From: Epidermidibacterium keratini
GTDB lineage: Bacteria > Actinomycetota > Actinomycetes > Mycobacteriales > Antricoccaceae
DNA: 64,000 nt
NCBI RefSeq assembly: GCF_009834025.1
Contig: NZ_CP047156.1
Location: 372,001 to 436,000 of the forward strand
Reading direction: 5' to 3'
Shown here: one piece after another, positions 56,142 to 64,000 of the stretch
Layout of the letters: the number at the start of each line of letters is the position of its first letter
Numbering within the stretch: the first letter of the stretch is position 1
The notes under the pieces: generated by a model
Seen by the model: the letters and a program-made list of their open reading frames with translations, nothing else
Told to the model about the DNA's origin: nothing
Database searches by the model: none
Made by a program: the position numbers and the translations under genes

Positions 56142-57669
56142 GGGAGGCCTGCCTCTCGACTTGCCAGGTAGCGGACGACCGGCTGCGCCCGAACTCGAGG
56201 TGCTCGTCTGCGATCGGCCCCCGCAAGGCCTTCGCGTCTTCGGCGTAGGACATCGCCATCTGCCACGGAGCGCCCTGTCCTTGCTTGGGCATCAACGCCT
56301 CACCGCGCTTGGCGTAGCCGGACTGGAGGTCCATGACCGGCCTGCGCACTATGCCGGCAGCAGGGATCGGCACCACCCGGTCGTGGCCGTGTTCATCCAT
56401 GTGCGTGAGCAGGTCGACGAAGTAGCGACACATCAGACTCACCTTGAGCGTCCACGACGAGGTGGTGTAGCCGATTGCCATCGCCCAGTTCGGGATTCCG
56501 CTGAGCAGCATGCCCCGGTAGCAGACCGAGTCGGCGACGTCGACCTGCACACCGTCGACAACGATCGGCATGCCGTCGAAGAGGCGCATGTTCAGGCCCG
56601 TGGCGGTCACGATGATGTCGGCGGGGATCTCCTCACCCGACTCGAGCACGATCCCTCTCTTGCTGAACCGCGTGATCTTGTCGGTGACGACTGAGGCTGT
56701 GCCCGCCTTAATCGCGTCGAAGAAGTCGCCGTCGGGGGCGAGGCAGAGTCGCTGGTCCCACGGGTTGTACGGCGGGTTGAAGTGCTTGTCGACATCGAAC
56801 CCCTTGGGGAGGCGCTTGACGTTCTCGCGCCGGATCAACGCGCGCCCGGTTTTAGGGAAGGCGCGCAGTCCCTTGACGACGGCGCGATCGATCCAGATGT
56901 TCTTGAACCTGGTTGCGGCGTACCCGCGCTGCTTTCCGAGAAGCTTGGTGAGAGCGAGCGCGATCTTGTCAGTACGCGGCAGCGCCAAGACGTAGGTCGG
57001 GGTGCGTTGCAGCATGGTCACGTGGGCAGCTGCGTCCGGGCCGCCGGCCATTGACGGGACGAGCGTGATGGCGGTCGCGCCGCTGCCGATGACAACAACC
57101 TTCTTGCCGCTGTAGTCCAGCGACTCCGGCCAGTGCTGGGGATGGACGATGAGACCCCCGAACTCGTCGCTGCCGGGGAAGTCCGGGGCGTATCCCTCGT
57201 CGTAGCGGTAATAGCCGGTGGCGGCGAAGACCCACCCGGCTCGAACGGTCTTGGTCGTGAGCTCTCCGGTGACCGGGTCGGTGGCCTCGACGCTGAGGGT
57301 CCAGCGGGACTCCGCGGAGGACCACTCCGATCTGACGACGCGATGACGTAGCCGGATCGTCGGTGCAAGCTGGTGCTCGTCGACCGTCTCGCGGAGGTAC
57401 TCCAAGATCAGAGGGGCGTCGGCGATTGCCGCCTCGTGGCGCCACGGCTTGAACGCGTAGCCGAAGGTGTGTAGGTCCGAGTCCGACCGGATGCCGGGAT
57501 AACGGAAGAGGTCCCAGGTGCCGCCGATACTGTCGCGGCCCTCGAGCACGACAACGGACTTCCCCGGCAGGTCGCGCCGGAAGGATGCCGCTGCACCGAT
57601 ACCGGAGATGCCTGCCCCGATGATGACAATGTCGAACTCCTCGACGGTCTCCACCACTTCAGCTGTCAT
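56134..57669 (-). CDS. Baeyer-Villiger flavin monooxygenase (EthA-like)
   Basis: The 511-residue protein has two Rossmann motifs (IVIIGAGISGIGAA and VVVIGSGATAITL) and between them the type I BVMO fingerprint FxGxxxHxxxWP as FGGLIVHPQHWP. It uses FAD and NADPH to insert oxygen next to a ketone. GGTWDLFRYPGIRSDSD is typical of the family. ATG at 57669 has GAGG upstream and starts the operon; the frame above it overlaps the divergent regulator. EthA-type enzymes accept long aliphatic ketones, but specificity is not readable. Confidence 0.9.
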   Translation of the reverse strand: MTAEVVETVEEFDIVIIGAGISGIGAAASFRRDLPGKSVVVLEGRDSIGGTWDLFRYPGIRSDSDLHTFGYAFKPWRHEAAIADAPLILEYLRETVDEHQLAPTIRLRHRVVRSEWSSAESRWTLSVEATDPVTGELTTKTVRAGWVFAATGYYRYDEGYAPDFPGSDEFGGLIVHPQHWPESLDYSGKKVVVIGSGATAITLVPSMAGGPDAAAHVTMLQRTPTYVLALPRTDKIALALTKLLGKQRGYAATRFKNIWIDRAVVKGLRAFPKTGRALIRRENVKRLPKGFDVDKHFNPPYNPWDQRLCLAPDGDFFDAIKAGTASVVTDKITRFSKRGIVLESGEEIPADIIVTATGLNMRLFDGMPIVVDGVQVDVADSVCYRGMLLSGIPNWAMAIGYTTSSWTLKVSLMCRYFVDLLTHMDEHGHDRVVPIPAAGIVRRPVMDLQSGYAKRGEALMPKQGQGAPWQMAMSYAEDAKALRGPIADEHLEFGRSRSSATWQVERQASHA

Positions 57670-57765
57670 AGTCGGCAACTCCTCGTCGTCCTGTGGTTGA
57701 GGTCTCAGGGTCGCCGGTCGCATCTGGGGGCACAACGACAGCAAGCACACGCTTTTGACGAGACC

Positions 57766-57780
57766 GGTGCACGATGCACC
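57766..57780. promoter_or_regulatory. Palindrome between the island operon and its regulator
   Basis: GGTGCA, three bases, TGCACC form a perfect 15-bp palindrome in the 154-bp divergent gap, about 100 bp from the monooxygenase start and 44 bp from the regulator start. It is the best candidate operator for the PucR-type regulator. No experimental support. Confidence 0.45.
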
Positions 57781-57823
57781 ATCGGGAATCGAGCGAGCAG
57801 CACGAGTCGGGCAGACTGAATCC

Positions 57824-59062
57824 ATGGATGAGTCCATGGACGAGCTGTGGCCGGCTCCCTCCTCGGAGGTGGCCGACGCGATCCGGTCGCTGTGTCAACG
57901 TCTGCTGCTGGAGACTGACGCGCTGGTCGACGCCCTCCACGGCCCTGCGCTGGTGGCTCAGCACGACTCGGCGCTTCTGGCGGATGCGTCACTCGTCGAG
58001 GAGGACCGCCACCTAGACCGTTCAGATCTCGTCCAGTGGCTGACCTCGAACGTGCAGCGCCCCGGACGCCGTGTGGAGCCCTACGTCGGCCCTCGGATCA
58101 GGACCTACATCAGTGATCTGGTCTCCCGAGGCGTTGCTCCGGACTTCACCGGCGGGTGGCGCGCTGGACTGACCATCGGTTGGCGGCGCTGGCTGGAGGA
58201 ATGTGTTGCGCATTGCACCGACCGGGATCTGCTGGTCGGGGTGCTCGACGTATCAGCAAAGTCCCTGGTGCAGTACGCGCTCGATTCGATCGCAGCTCTG
58301 CGGGAGGCAAGCCTTGCCGCTGCCATGGGAGACGCGGATGCCGAGGCTGTCTCGCTTATCCAGATGATCGCCAACGGAGTTCCGCTCGCTGAGGACTTCG
58401 CTGAGGCACGCTTGAACTACCGGCTGGCCCGTTGGCACCTTGGACTCGTGCTGTGGGTGGACGACGCCGATCAGAGCGTCGCGCTCGAGCGATCCATCTC
58501 TGCCCTGCGTGCGGCGGTATCGAGCCGGAGCATCCTCGTGGCCCGGGCGAGCGCCACCTCGCGCTGGATCTGGCTCTCCGAGTCCGAGGCACACGATCTT
58601 GAGCACCTCAAGACGGCGCTGCATGCAGAGACGTCAGTGCGGGCGGCCGTCGGAAGGCCAGGTCACGGCCTCCACGGCTTTCGGTCCAGCCACCTGGACG
58701 CCCTCGCCGGGCAGGCACTGGTTGTCCGCCTCGGCACGAAACGCGAGTTCACGGCGTACGCCGACGTCGAGCTGATCGACAGCATCACCCAGGACCGTGC
58801 CAGCGCACAGCGTTTCATCATCAGCACCCTCGGGCCGCTGGCGGCGGCCGATGAAGAGCTGCGGCGCGCGTTGCTGACCTACGTGCAGTGTGGTTTTAAC
58901 ACCACTCGGGCGGCTGCCAAGCTCTACGCACACCGCAACACTGTCGAGCGACGCGTCTCGCGCGCCAACGACCTTTCTGTAGTCAAGGTCGAAGACAACC
59001 CCGCTCACGTCGCCGCCGCGCTGCTGGTGCTCGATCTCGCCCCCGACATCACCGGCGACTGA
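57824..59062 (+). CDS. PucR/CdaR-type transcriptional regulator
   Basis: The 412-residue protein has a long N-terminal helical region (about residues 1-170), a GGDEF-like/PucR middle part (about 175-330) and a C-terminal PucR helix-turn-helix with CGFNTTRAAAKLYAHRNTVE. Such regulators activate catabolic operons, often for amines and nitrogen compounds. It is divergent from the monooxygenase operon. ATG at 57824 or 57836 (both followed by MDE-type repeats) are possible; the start at 57755 overlaps the palindrome and is less likely. Confidence 0.83.
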   Translation: MDESMDELWPAPSSEVADAIRSLCQRLLLETDALVDALHGPALVAQHDSALLADASLVEEDRHLDRSDLVQWLTSNVQRPGRRVEPYVGPRIRTYISDLVSRGVAPDFTGGWRAGLTIGWRRWLEECVAHCTDRDLLVGVLDVSAKSLVQYALDSIAALREASLAAAMGDADAEAVSLIQMIANGVPLAEDFAEARLNYRLARWHLGLVLWVDDADQSVALERSISALRAAVSSRSILVARASATSRWIWLSESEAHDLEHLKTALHAETSVRAAVGRPGHGLHGFRSSHLDALAGQALVVRLGTKREFTAYADVELIDSITQDRASAQRFIISTLGPLAAADEELRRALLTYVQCGFNTTRAAAKLYAHRNTVERRVSRANDLSVVKVEDNPAHVAAALLVLDLAPDITGD

Positions 59063-59168
59063 GCAGGCCGCGTATCCGCCTCGCGTAAGAGACAGGTGAG
59101 GCAGGGTAGGACATAACGATCTTCGCGAATCGCCCGACCCCGGGCTCGCTCGTCACCGGTTGCGCAGG

Positions 59169-59184
59169 CATAATTACGCGCGTG
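59169..59184 (+). promoter_or_regulatory. Candidate leaderless promoter of ctaE
   Basis: CATAAT (59169-59174) matches the -10 consensus in five of six positions and lies seven bases before the GTG start codon at 59182, the geometry of leaderless mRNAs. No clear -35 hexamer or ribosome site is seen. Confidence 0.5.
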
Positions 59185-59805
59185 ACGACAGCGACCCCTG
59201 CATTCGAGTCCGAGAAGGTCCACTCGCTCTCGCGGCCGAACCTGGTCAGCGTAGGCACGGTGGTGTGGCTCTCGAGTGAATTGATGTTCTTCGCGGGTCT
59301 CTTCGCGATGTTCTTCACCTCTAAGGCCATCGCCTCCACCGAGCAGTGGGCCGAGTGGTCAGAGGCGCTTGACCCGATCTACGCGCTGATCTTCACGATC
59401 ATCCTGGTCGCGTCGTCGGTGACCTGCCAGTTCGGGGTGTTCGCGGCCGAGCGCGGCGACGTCTACGGGCTGCGCAAGTGGTACGCCATCAGCTTCGTCC
59501 TCGGCGCGATCTTCGTCGGCGGCCAGGTCAACGAATACATCGTCCTGGTCAGCGAAGGCACCACGATCAGCGCCAACGCGTTCGGCTCGGTCTTCTTTAT
59601 TACGACAGGCTTCCACGGGCTGCACGTGGCCGGCGGCCTTGTCGCGTTCCTCATCATTCTGGCCCGCTCCACCATGGGCCGCTTCACGCCCGCGCAGGCG
59701 ACCTCGGCGATCGTCGTGTCCTACTACTGGCACTTCGTCGATGTCGTGTGGATCGGGCTGTTCACGATCATCTATGTACTGCACGTTGTGGAGGTCGGTC
59801 TCTGA
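59182..59805 (+). CDS. ctaE: Cytochrome c oxidase subunit III
   Basis: The 207-residue membrane protein has five hydrophobic segments and the COX3 marks [19 protein letters not shown] (with the conserved glutamate), [19 protein letters not shown] and [18 protein letters not shown]. It belongs to the aa3 oxidase that joins the bc1 complex in the actinobacterial bc1-aa3 supercomplex. It heads the ctaE-qcrC-qcrA-qcrB operon; the qcrC start shares one base with its stop. ctaC, D and F are elsewhere. Confidence 0.95.
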   Translation: MTTATPAFESEKVHSLSRPNLVSVGTVVWLSSELMFFAGLFAMFFTSKAIASTEQWAEWSEALDPIYALIFTIILVASSVTCQFGVFAAERGDVYGLRKWYAISFVLGAIFVGGQVNEYIVLVSEGTTISANAFGSVFFITTGFHGLHVAGGLVAFLIILARSTMGRFTPAQATSAIVVSYYWHFVDVVWIGLFTIIYVLHVVEVGL

Positions 59806-60707
59806 TGAGCGACCCTCACGACGACTCGTCCCTGTCCGCAGCCGCAACAGACCAAGGTGGTTCGAGCATGAGTGAGACAACGCAGCAGTCGCCCCCGACT
59901 GCTGCCGGCAAAGCGGCTAAGACCCGGGCCGCGCGCAAGGGTTTCACTCGTCGCGCCGCTGCACTCGTTGGCGCGCTCGGCATCGTCGGGTTCAGCTATG
60001 CGATGGCTGGACCGAGCGCAGCCGAAGAAGAGGGCTCCTCGTCGTCGATGTCTCAGGAAGAGATGATCAGCGCCGGCCAGGAGATCTACAACAAGTCGTG
60101 CATCACCTGCCACGGCGCCAACCTTGAGGGTGTCACCGATCGTGGCCCGGCCCTCGTCGGCGTCGGTGAGGCAGCGGTCTACTTCCAGGTCTCGACCGGT
60201 CGTATGCCGATGGCCCAGCAGGGCGCTCAGGCACCGCGCAAGCAGACTCCGCTGACGCACAACGACACGCTGGCGCTGTCGGCGTACATCGGGCAGTACG
60301 GCGGTCCGAAGATCCCTGAGGTCTCTGAAGACGACCTCAAGGAAGCCGACCTGGCCGAGGGCGGCGAGCTGTTCCGGCTCAACTGCGCCTCCTGCCACAG
60401 CTTCACCGCACAGGGCGGAGCCCTGTCCTCGGGTAAGCACGCCCCTGATCTGAAGCAGGCGACGCCGGTCGAGATCTACACCGCGATGCTGACCGGACCG
60501 CAAAACATGCCCGTCTTCGGCCCCAACCAGCTGACCAACGACGAGAAGATGGCGATCATCGCCTACGTCGAGATGCTCAACACCGACAACAACCCCGGTG
60601 GTGCCCCGATCGGGCGCACCGGTCCGGTGCCCGAGGGCCTGACCATCTGGCTGGCCGGACTCGGCGTACTGCTGATCGGCACTGTGTGGATTGCGGGTAA
60701 ATCATGA
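59805..60707 (+). CDS. qcrC: Diheme cytochrome c subunit of the bc1 complex
   Basis: The 300-residue protein has one membrane segment near the N terminus (about residues 50-68), two haem c sites (KSCITCHGAN and NCASCHSFTA) and a C-terminal anchor (LTIWLAGLGVLLIGTVWIAG). In Actinobacteria this fused diheme cytochrome passes electrons from the Rieske protein directly to the aa3 oxidase, so no soluble cytochrome c is needed. ATG at 59805 overlaps ctaE; another ATG at 59868 with AAGGTGG upstream is also plausible and leaves a shorter N-terminal tail. Confidence 0.95.
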   Translation: MSDPHDDSSLSAAATDQGGSSMSETTQQSPPTAAGKAAKTRAARKGFTRRAAALVGALGIVGFSYAMAGPSAAEEEGSSSSMSQEEMISAGQEIYNKSCITCHGANLEGVTDRGPALVGVGEAAVYFQVSTGRMPMAQQGAQAPRKQTPLTHNDTLALSAYIGQYGGPKIPEVSEDDLKEADLAEGGELFRLNCASCHSFTAQGGALSSGKHAPDLKQATPVEIYTAMLTGPQNMPVFGPNQLTNDEKMAIIAYVEMLNTDNNPGGAPIGRTGPVPEGLTIWLAGLGVLLIGTVWIAGKS

Positions 60708-61900
60708 GTGGTTTTAACCAGCCGCCGGCCGACGAACCGCAGCCGCCGGCCGACGAGCAGCACTACCCTGCCGCGGACCCCATCGACGAGGTCGCGACCG
60801 AGCACACCGCGCAGTCGACGAACCCTGAGGTCTCTGACGAGCGTCTGTCGGCCATGAGCCGCGACGAGCTCGTCGCGCTCGGCGGTCAGATCGACCACGT
60901 CAAGGTGATCTCCAGCGAATACGCATACGAGCCGGGCTCGAAAGCCGAGCGGGGCGCGGAGCGCCGCGTCGCGCTGTGCTTCGGGCTGGCCGCCCTCTTC
61001 GGGCTGGCATTCGTCGTGGCGTACCTCTTCTGGCCGTGGGAGGTCAACGCGACCCCGCCGACCGAGAAGAGCCCCGCGCTCTACTACACGCCGATCCTCG
61101 GCGCGACCCTTGGCGGCTCGCTGCTGTTCCTTGGCGCGGGCCTGGTGATCTGGGCGAAGAAGCTGATGCCGCACGAGGTATCGGTGCAGGAGCGTCACGA
61201 AGGCGCGTCGGCTGAGGTCGACCGCCAGGCGACCGCCGCGACCCTGATGCAGGGTGCGGACTCCCTCGGGCTGGGCAAGAACAAGATCCTGCGCCGCTCG
61301 CTACTGGGCGCCGGCGGTGCCCTGGGCCTGGCCAGCATCATTCCGCTCGGCGGGCTCATCAAGAACCCGTACAAGGACAACGAGCTGTACTTCACCGCGT
61401 GGGAAGCCGACATGCGGCTCGTGCGCGCTAACGGCAGCCCGGTGCGCCCCGGCGACATGGAGCCCGGCTCCATGGAGACCGTCTACCCGCCCGTCCCCGG
61501 CGCGATCCACATGGAAGACGCCGCCACGATGCTCATCCGGATGCATCACGACCAGGCCGAGGTCTTCCAGGCGCGCCCGATCAACCAGGGCAACAAAGAA
61601 AACGGCGGTCAGGCGCGGTGGAACGAGTACGTCGCGTACTCGAAGATCTGCTCGCACCTCGGCTGCCCGGTCTCGCTGTACGAGCAGGAGACCGGTCGCA
61701 TCCTGTGCCCGTGCCACCAGAGCCAATTCGACATCGCCAAGGACGCCAAGCCGGTCTTCGGCCCGGCGACGCGTTCGCTCGCGGCCTTGCCGATCACGGT
61801 GGACGACGCAGGTTACTTCATTGCTAAAAGCGACTACCGTGAAGCGGTAGGACCCGCGTTCTGGGATCGCGAGCGGAGGCCCGCCGATGACAAGCAGTAG
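60704..61900 (+). CDS. qcrA: Rieske iron-sulfur subunit of the bc1 complex
   Basis: The 398-residue protein has three membrane segments (about 90-112, 130-150 and 205-225) as in actinobacterial QcrA, and a Rieske domain whose ligands are Cys316 and His318 (CSHLGC) and Cys335 and His338 (CPCH); Cys321 and Cys337 form the disulfide. An acidic Pro/Gln-rich N-terminal tail of about 50 residues precedes the first segment. It overlaps both neighbours (ATGA with qcrC, 14 bases with qcrB). Confidence 0.95.
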   Translation: MSGFNQPPADEPQPPADEQHYPAADPIDEVATEHTAQSTNPEVSDERLSAMSRDELVALGGQIDHVKVISSEYAYEPGSKAERGAERRVALCFGLAALFGLAFVVAYLFWPWEVNATPPTEKSPALYYTPILGATLGGSLLFLGAGLVIWAKKLMPHEVSVQERHEGASAEVDRQATAATLMQGADSLGLGKNKILRRSLLGAGGALGLASIIPLGGLIKNPYKDNELYFTAWEADMRLVRANGSPVRPGDMEPGSMETVYPPVPGAIHMEDAATMLIRMHHDQAEVFQARPINQGNKENGGQARWNEYVAYSKICSHLGCPVSLYEQETGRILCPCHQSQFDIAKDAKPVFGPATRSLAALPITVDDAGYFIAKSDYREAVGPAFWDRERRPADDKQ

Positions 61901-63545
61901 CACTACGGCCTCACGGCAGCCGGCCAGCAAGGCTGGCGCGTTTGCCGGAGCGGTCGATGACCGCATGACGATGGCCGCGCCCACGCGTCGCCTGCTTAAC
62001 AAGGTCTTCCCCGACCACTGGTCGTTCATGCTCGGCGAGATCGCGCTCTACGCGTTCATCATGCTGTTGCTGACCGGCACCTACCTGACGCTGTTCTTCG
62101 ACCCGTCGATGAAGCAGGTCATCTACGAAGGCTCCTACGTTCCGCTGCGCGGCGTACCGATGTCGGCTGCATTCGAGTCGTCGCTGGAGATCAGCTTCGA
62201 CGTCCGCGGCGGGCTCATCATCCGCCAGATGCACCACTGGGCCGCGCTGCTGTTCATGGCCGCGATCGTCGTGCACATGATGCGCGTGTTCTTCACTGGC
62301 GCGTTCCGCAAGCCGCGCGAGACGAACTGGCTGATCGGCTGCACCCTGATGCTGCTCGGTATCGCCGAGGGCTTCATGGGCTACTCGCTGCCGGACGACC
62401 TGCTGTCGGGCACGGGCCTGCGCATCGTGTCGGGCATCATCTTGTCGATCCCGCTGATCGGCACGTGGATACACTTCGCGCTCTTCGGTGGGGAGTTCCC
62501 CGGTGACGTGATCATCGGACGCTTCTACATCCTGCACGTGCTGCTGCTGCCGGGCATCCTGCTGGCGCTGATCGGCGTACACCTGCTGCTGGTCTTCAAG
62601 CAGAAGCACACCCAGTGGCCAGGGCCCGGCCGCACCGAGGACAACGTCGTCGGGCACCGCTTCTACCCGATCTTCATGGCCAAGGGCGCCTCGCTGAACT
62701 TCCTGACCTTCGGCGTCATCGCGGCGTTCGGTGGCCTGGTGCAGATCAACCCGTTCTGGCTCTTCGGGCCCTACAACCCATCGCAGGTCTCGGCCGGCTC
62801 ACAGCCAGACTGGTACGCCGGCTTCGGCGACGGTGTCGCTCGACTCTTCCCCGCGTGGGAGATCAGAGCCTGGGGCTTCACCATTCCGGAGATCTTCCTG
62901 GCGGTGAACCTGCTCCTGCCGATCTTCGTCGGGATGTTCGCCTATCCGTGGATAGAGGCAAAGCTCACCAAGGACCGCGCCGCTCACAACCTGCTGCAAC
63001 GTCCGCGCGACGTCCCGGTCCGCACCGGCATCGGCGCTATGTCGATCACGTTCTACATGGTGCTGCTGATCTCCGGCGGCAACGACGTCATCGCCGAGAA
63101 GTTCGATATCTCGCTGAACGCGATGACCTGGGGTGGGCGCATCGGGCTGCTGCTTCTGCCGCCGATCGCCTACTGGATCGCCTACCGGATCTGTCTGGGT
63201 CTGCAGCAGCACGACCGTGAGGTGCTCAGTCACGGCATCGAGACCGGCATCATCGTGCGGGCTCCCGATGGGCGGTACTACGAGCGCCACCAGCCGCTGG
63301 GCCCGGTCGATGAGCACGGCCACAGCGAGCTGAGCTACATGGGTGCTCCGGTGCCGAAGAAGATGAACAAGGTCGGTGGCGCGGGACGCGCGATCCGCGG
63401 CTTCTTCAAGCCGATCGAGACTCCCCCGCACCCGCGCATCCCCGGCGGCAACGGCGTACCGCAGCTCGATCGCGGCTCGCATGACCCGGATGCCGAGGTC
63501 GAGCACGCCTCGGACGCCGACGAGGTCGCCGGCTCGCGCCGCTAA
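61887..63545 (+). CDS. qcrB: Cytochrome b subunit of the bc1 complex
   Basis: The 552-residue membrane protein has the cytochrome b layout, with haem-binding histidines in the second ([20 protein letters not shown]) and fourth helix regions ([33 protein letters not shown], split as [12 protein letters not shown] and LALIGVH), and the PEW-like quinol site given as [10 protein letters not shown]. The C-terminal tail of about 120 residues is hydrophilic and actinobacterial. QcrB is the target of imidazopyridine-type inhibitors in mycobacteria. It ends the operon; hairpin E follows. Confidence 0.95.
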   Translation: MTSSSTTASRQPASKAGAFAGAVDDRMTMAAPTRRLLNKVFPDHWSFMLGEIALYAFIMLLLTGTYLTLFFDPSMKQVIYEGSYVPLRGVPMSAAFESSLEISFDVRGGLIIRQMHHWAALLFMAAIVVHMMRVFFTGAFRKPRETNWLIGCTLMLLGIAEGFMGYSLPDDLLSGTGLRIVSGIILSIPLIGTWIHFALFGGEFPGDVIIGRFYILHVLLLPGILLALIGVHLLLVFKQKHTQWPGPGRTEDNVVGHRFYPIFMAKGASLNFLTFGVIAAFGGLVQINPFWLFGPYNPSQVSAGSQPDWYAGFGDGVARLFPAWEIRAWGFTIPEIFLAVNLLLPIFVGMFAYPWIEAKLTKDRAAHNLLQRPRDVPVRTGIGAMSITFYMVLLISGGNDVIAEKFDISLNAMTWGGRIGLLLLPPIAYWIAYRICLGLQQHDREVLSHGIETGIIVRAPDGRYYERHQPLGPVDEHGHSELSYMGAPVPKKMNKVGGAGRAIRGFFKPIETPPHPRIPGGNGVPQLDRGSHDPDAEVEHASDADEVAGSRR

Positions 63546-63559
63546 GCTCCGAACCCGCT

Positions 63560-63607
63560 CAGGATGGAGCGTTGGTCGCAGTAGATTGCGACTAACGCTC
63601 CATTCTG
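63560..63607 (+). terminator. Long hairpin E after qcrB
   Basis: Arms 63560-63580 and 63587-63607 pair over all 21 positions if two G-U wobbles on the plus strand are counted, with a six-base loop. It lies 14 bp after the qcrB stop and is a strong stem for stopping transcription of the ctaE-qcrCAB operon, though there is no U tract. Confidence 0.75.
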
Positions 63608-63665
63608 CGTTTAGGCACCCGATCCGTCGCCGCATAAGGACTTCCAGGCGCGTACTGTTGAATCC

Positions 63666-64000
63666 GTGACTACCTCTACCGAGACCTCATCTGAGCAGAC
63701 TGACGCCGGCGGCTGTGGCTGCGGAGGCGGTGGCTGCGGCGGCATGTGCTCGCCCTCCCCCGCATCGGCGCAGCCGGCCGTCAACCCCGACGCCGCGCCC
63801 GTACCGGTCAACGTGTACGTCGATGTGGTGTGTCCCTGGTGCTACATCGGCAAGCGTCGCCTCGATGCGGCGGTCGATGCCTTCACCACCGCGGGCGGCA
63901 AGGTGGCGTTGCGCTACATGCCCTTCCAGCTTGACCCCGACGCCTCGGCCGAGGCATGCGAGCTCATGCCGAAGATGGTCGAGAAGTTCGGCGGCGAGGC
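63666..64000 (+). CDS. DsbA/FrnE-like oxidoreductase with Cys-rich N terminus (partial)
   Basis: The gene starts with GTG at 63666 and runs off the right edge; 111 codons are seen. After a tail rich in Gly and Cys (GGCGCGGGGCGGMC, about residues 15-28), the thioredoxin-fold core appears as VNVYVDVVCPWCYIGKRRL with the CPWC active site, then AFTTAGGKVALRYMPFQLDP, typical of the FrnE/2-hydroxychromene-2-carboxylate isomerase-like DsbA group. The fold suggests disulfide exchange or isomerase action in the cytosol. The N-terminal cysteine tail is not part of the usual family. Confidence 0.82.
   Translation, partial: MTTSTETSSEQTDAGGCGCGGGGCGGMCSPSPASAQPAVNPDAAPVPVNVYVDVVCPWCYIGKRRLDAAVDAFTTAGGKVALRYMPFQLDPDASAEACELMPKMVEKFGGE

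Overview
The window is dense, GC-rich DNA with many GTG starts, four-base stop/start overlaps (ATGA or GTGA) and candidate leaderless promoters. These point to an actinobacterium. The gene order, read from sequence and compared with what I remember of Mycobacterium tuberculosis, follows the stretch from mraZ (Rv2166c) to qcrB (Rv2196): mraZ, DUF3040, metF, a prenyl synthase, an Rv2175c-like regulator, a PknL-like kinase, aroG, oligoribonuclease AS, PlsC, an ArsA-like ATPase, SRPBCC proteins, fadD15, pimB', a DEDD/UvrC-like nuclease, trpD, ctaE and qcrCAB. The carotenoid genes and catabolic islands are not mycobacterial, so a non-mycobacterial actinobacterium (for example Frankia/Geodermatophilus-like orders) is likely. 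I cannot name the genus.

Layout. 1-9.8 kb: mraZ with its operator, a 0.5 kb noncoding region with a second TGGGG array and a long hairpin, then moxR-DUF58-transglutaminase, DUF3040, dinB, a methyltransferase, a HEPN-like protein and an MFS carrier. 9.9-14.2 kb: YbaK deacylase, GNAT, a CrtI-like oxidoreductase, a flavin reductase-like protein and metF. 14.3-18.3 kb: carotenoid genes (GGPP synthase, phytoene desaturase, phytoene synthase; opposite strand, a two-gene lycopene cyclase). 18.3-22.9 kb: DNA-binding protein, PASTA kinase, type I DAHP synthase, AlkZ-like glycosylase.

23-34 kb is an accessory catabolic block: drug exporter, cobalt-type nitrile hydratase (alpha, beta, activator), GAF/Fis-type regulator, APC permease, copper amine oxidase, 4-hydroxyphenylpyruvate dioxygenase with a divergent AsnC regulator, TetR, and a broken lipase next to a long palindrome. 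34.2-51.7 kb returns to the conserved backbone, with glpK inserted. Its class II DAHP synthase gene has a 70-bp tandem duplication of its 3' end. A divergent gene pair at 47.2 kb carries two matching PafBC-type DNA-damage promoters, each placed to give a leaderless mRNA.

51.8-59.1 kb is a second island inserted between trpD and ctaE. It is a tightly coupled operon of Baeyer-Villiger monooxygenase, alpha/beta hydrolase, flavin amine oxidase and a multi-pass membrane protein, followed by a class III aminotransferase, with a divergent PucR-type regulator. The enzymes fit an amine to ketone to ester/lactone to hydroxy-acid route; the substrate is unknown. The window ends with ctaE-qcrC-qcrA-qcrB and the start of a DsbA/FrnE-like gene with a cysteine-rich N terminus. 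I saw no tRNA, rRNA, CRISPR array, insertion sequence or phage gene. At least six long hairpins recur in intergenic DNA.
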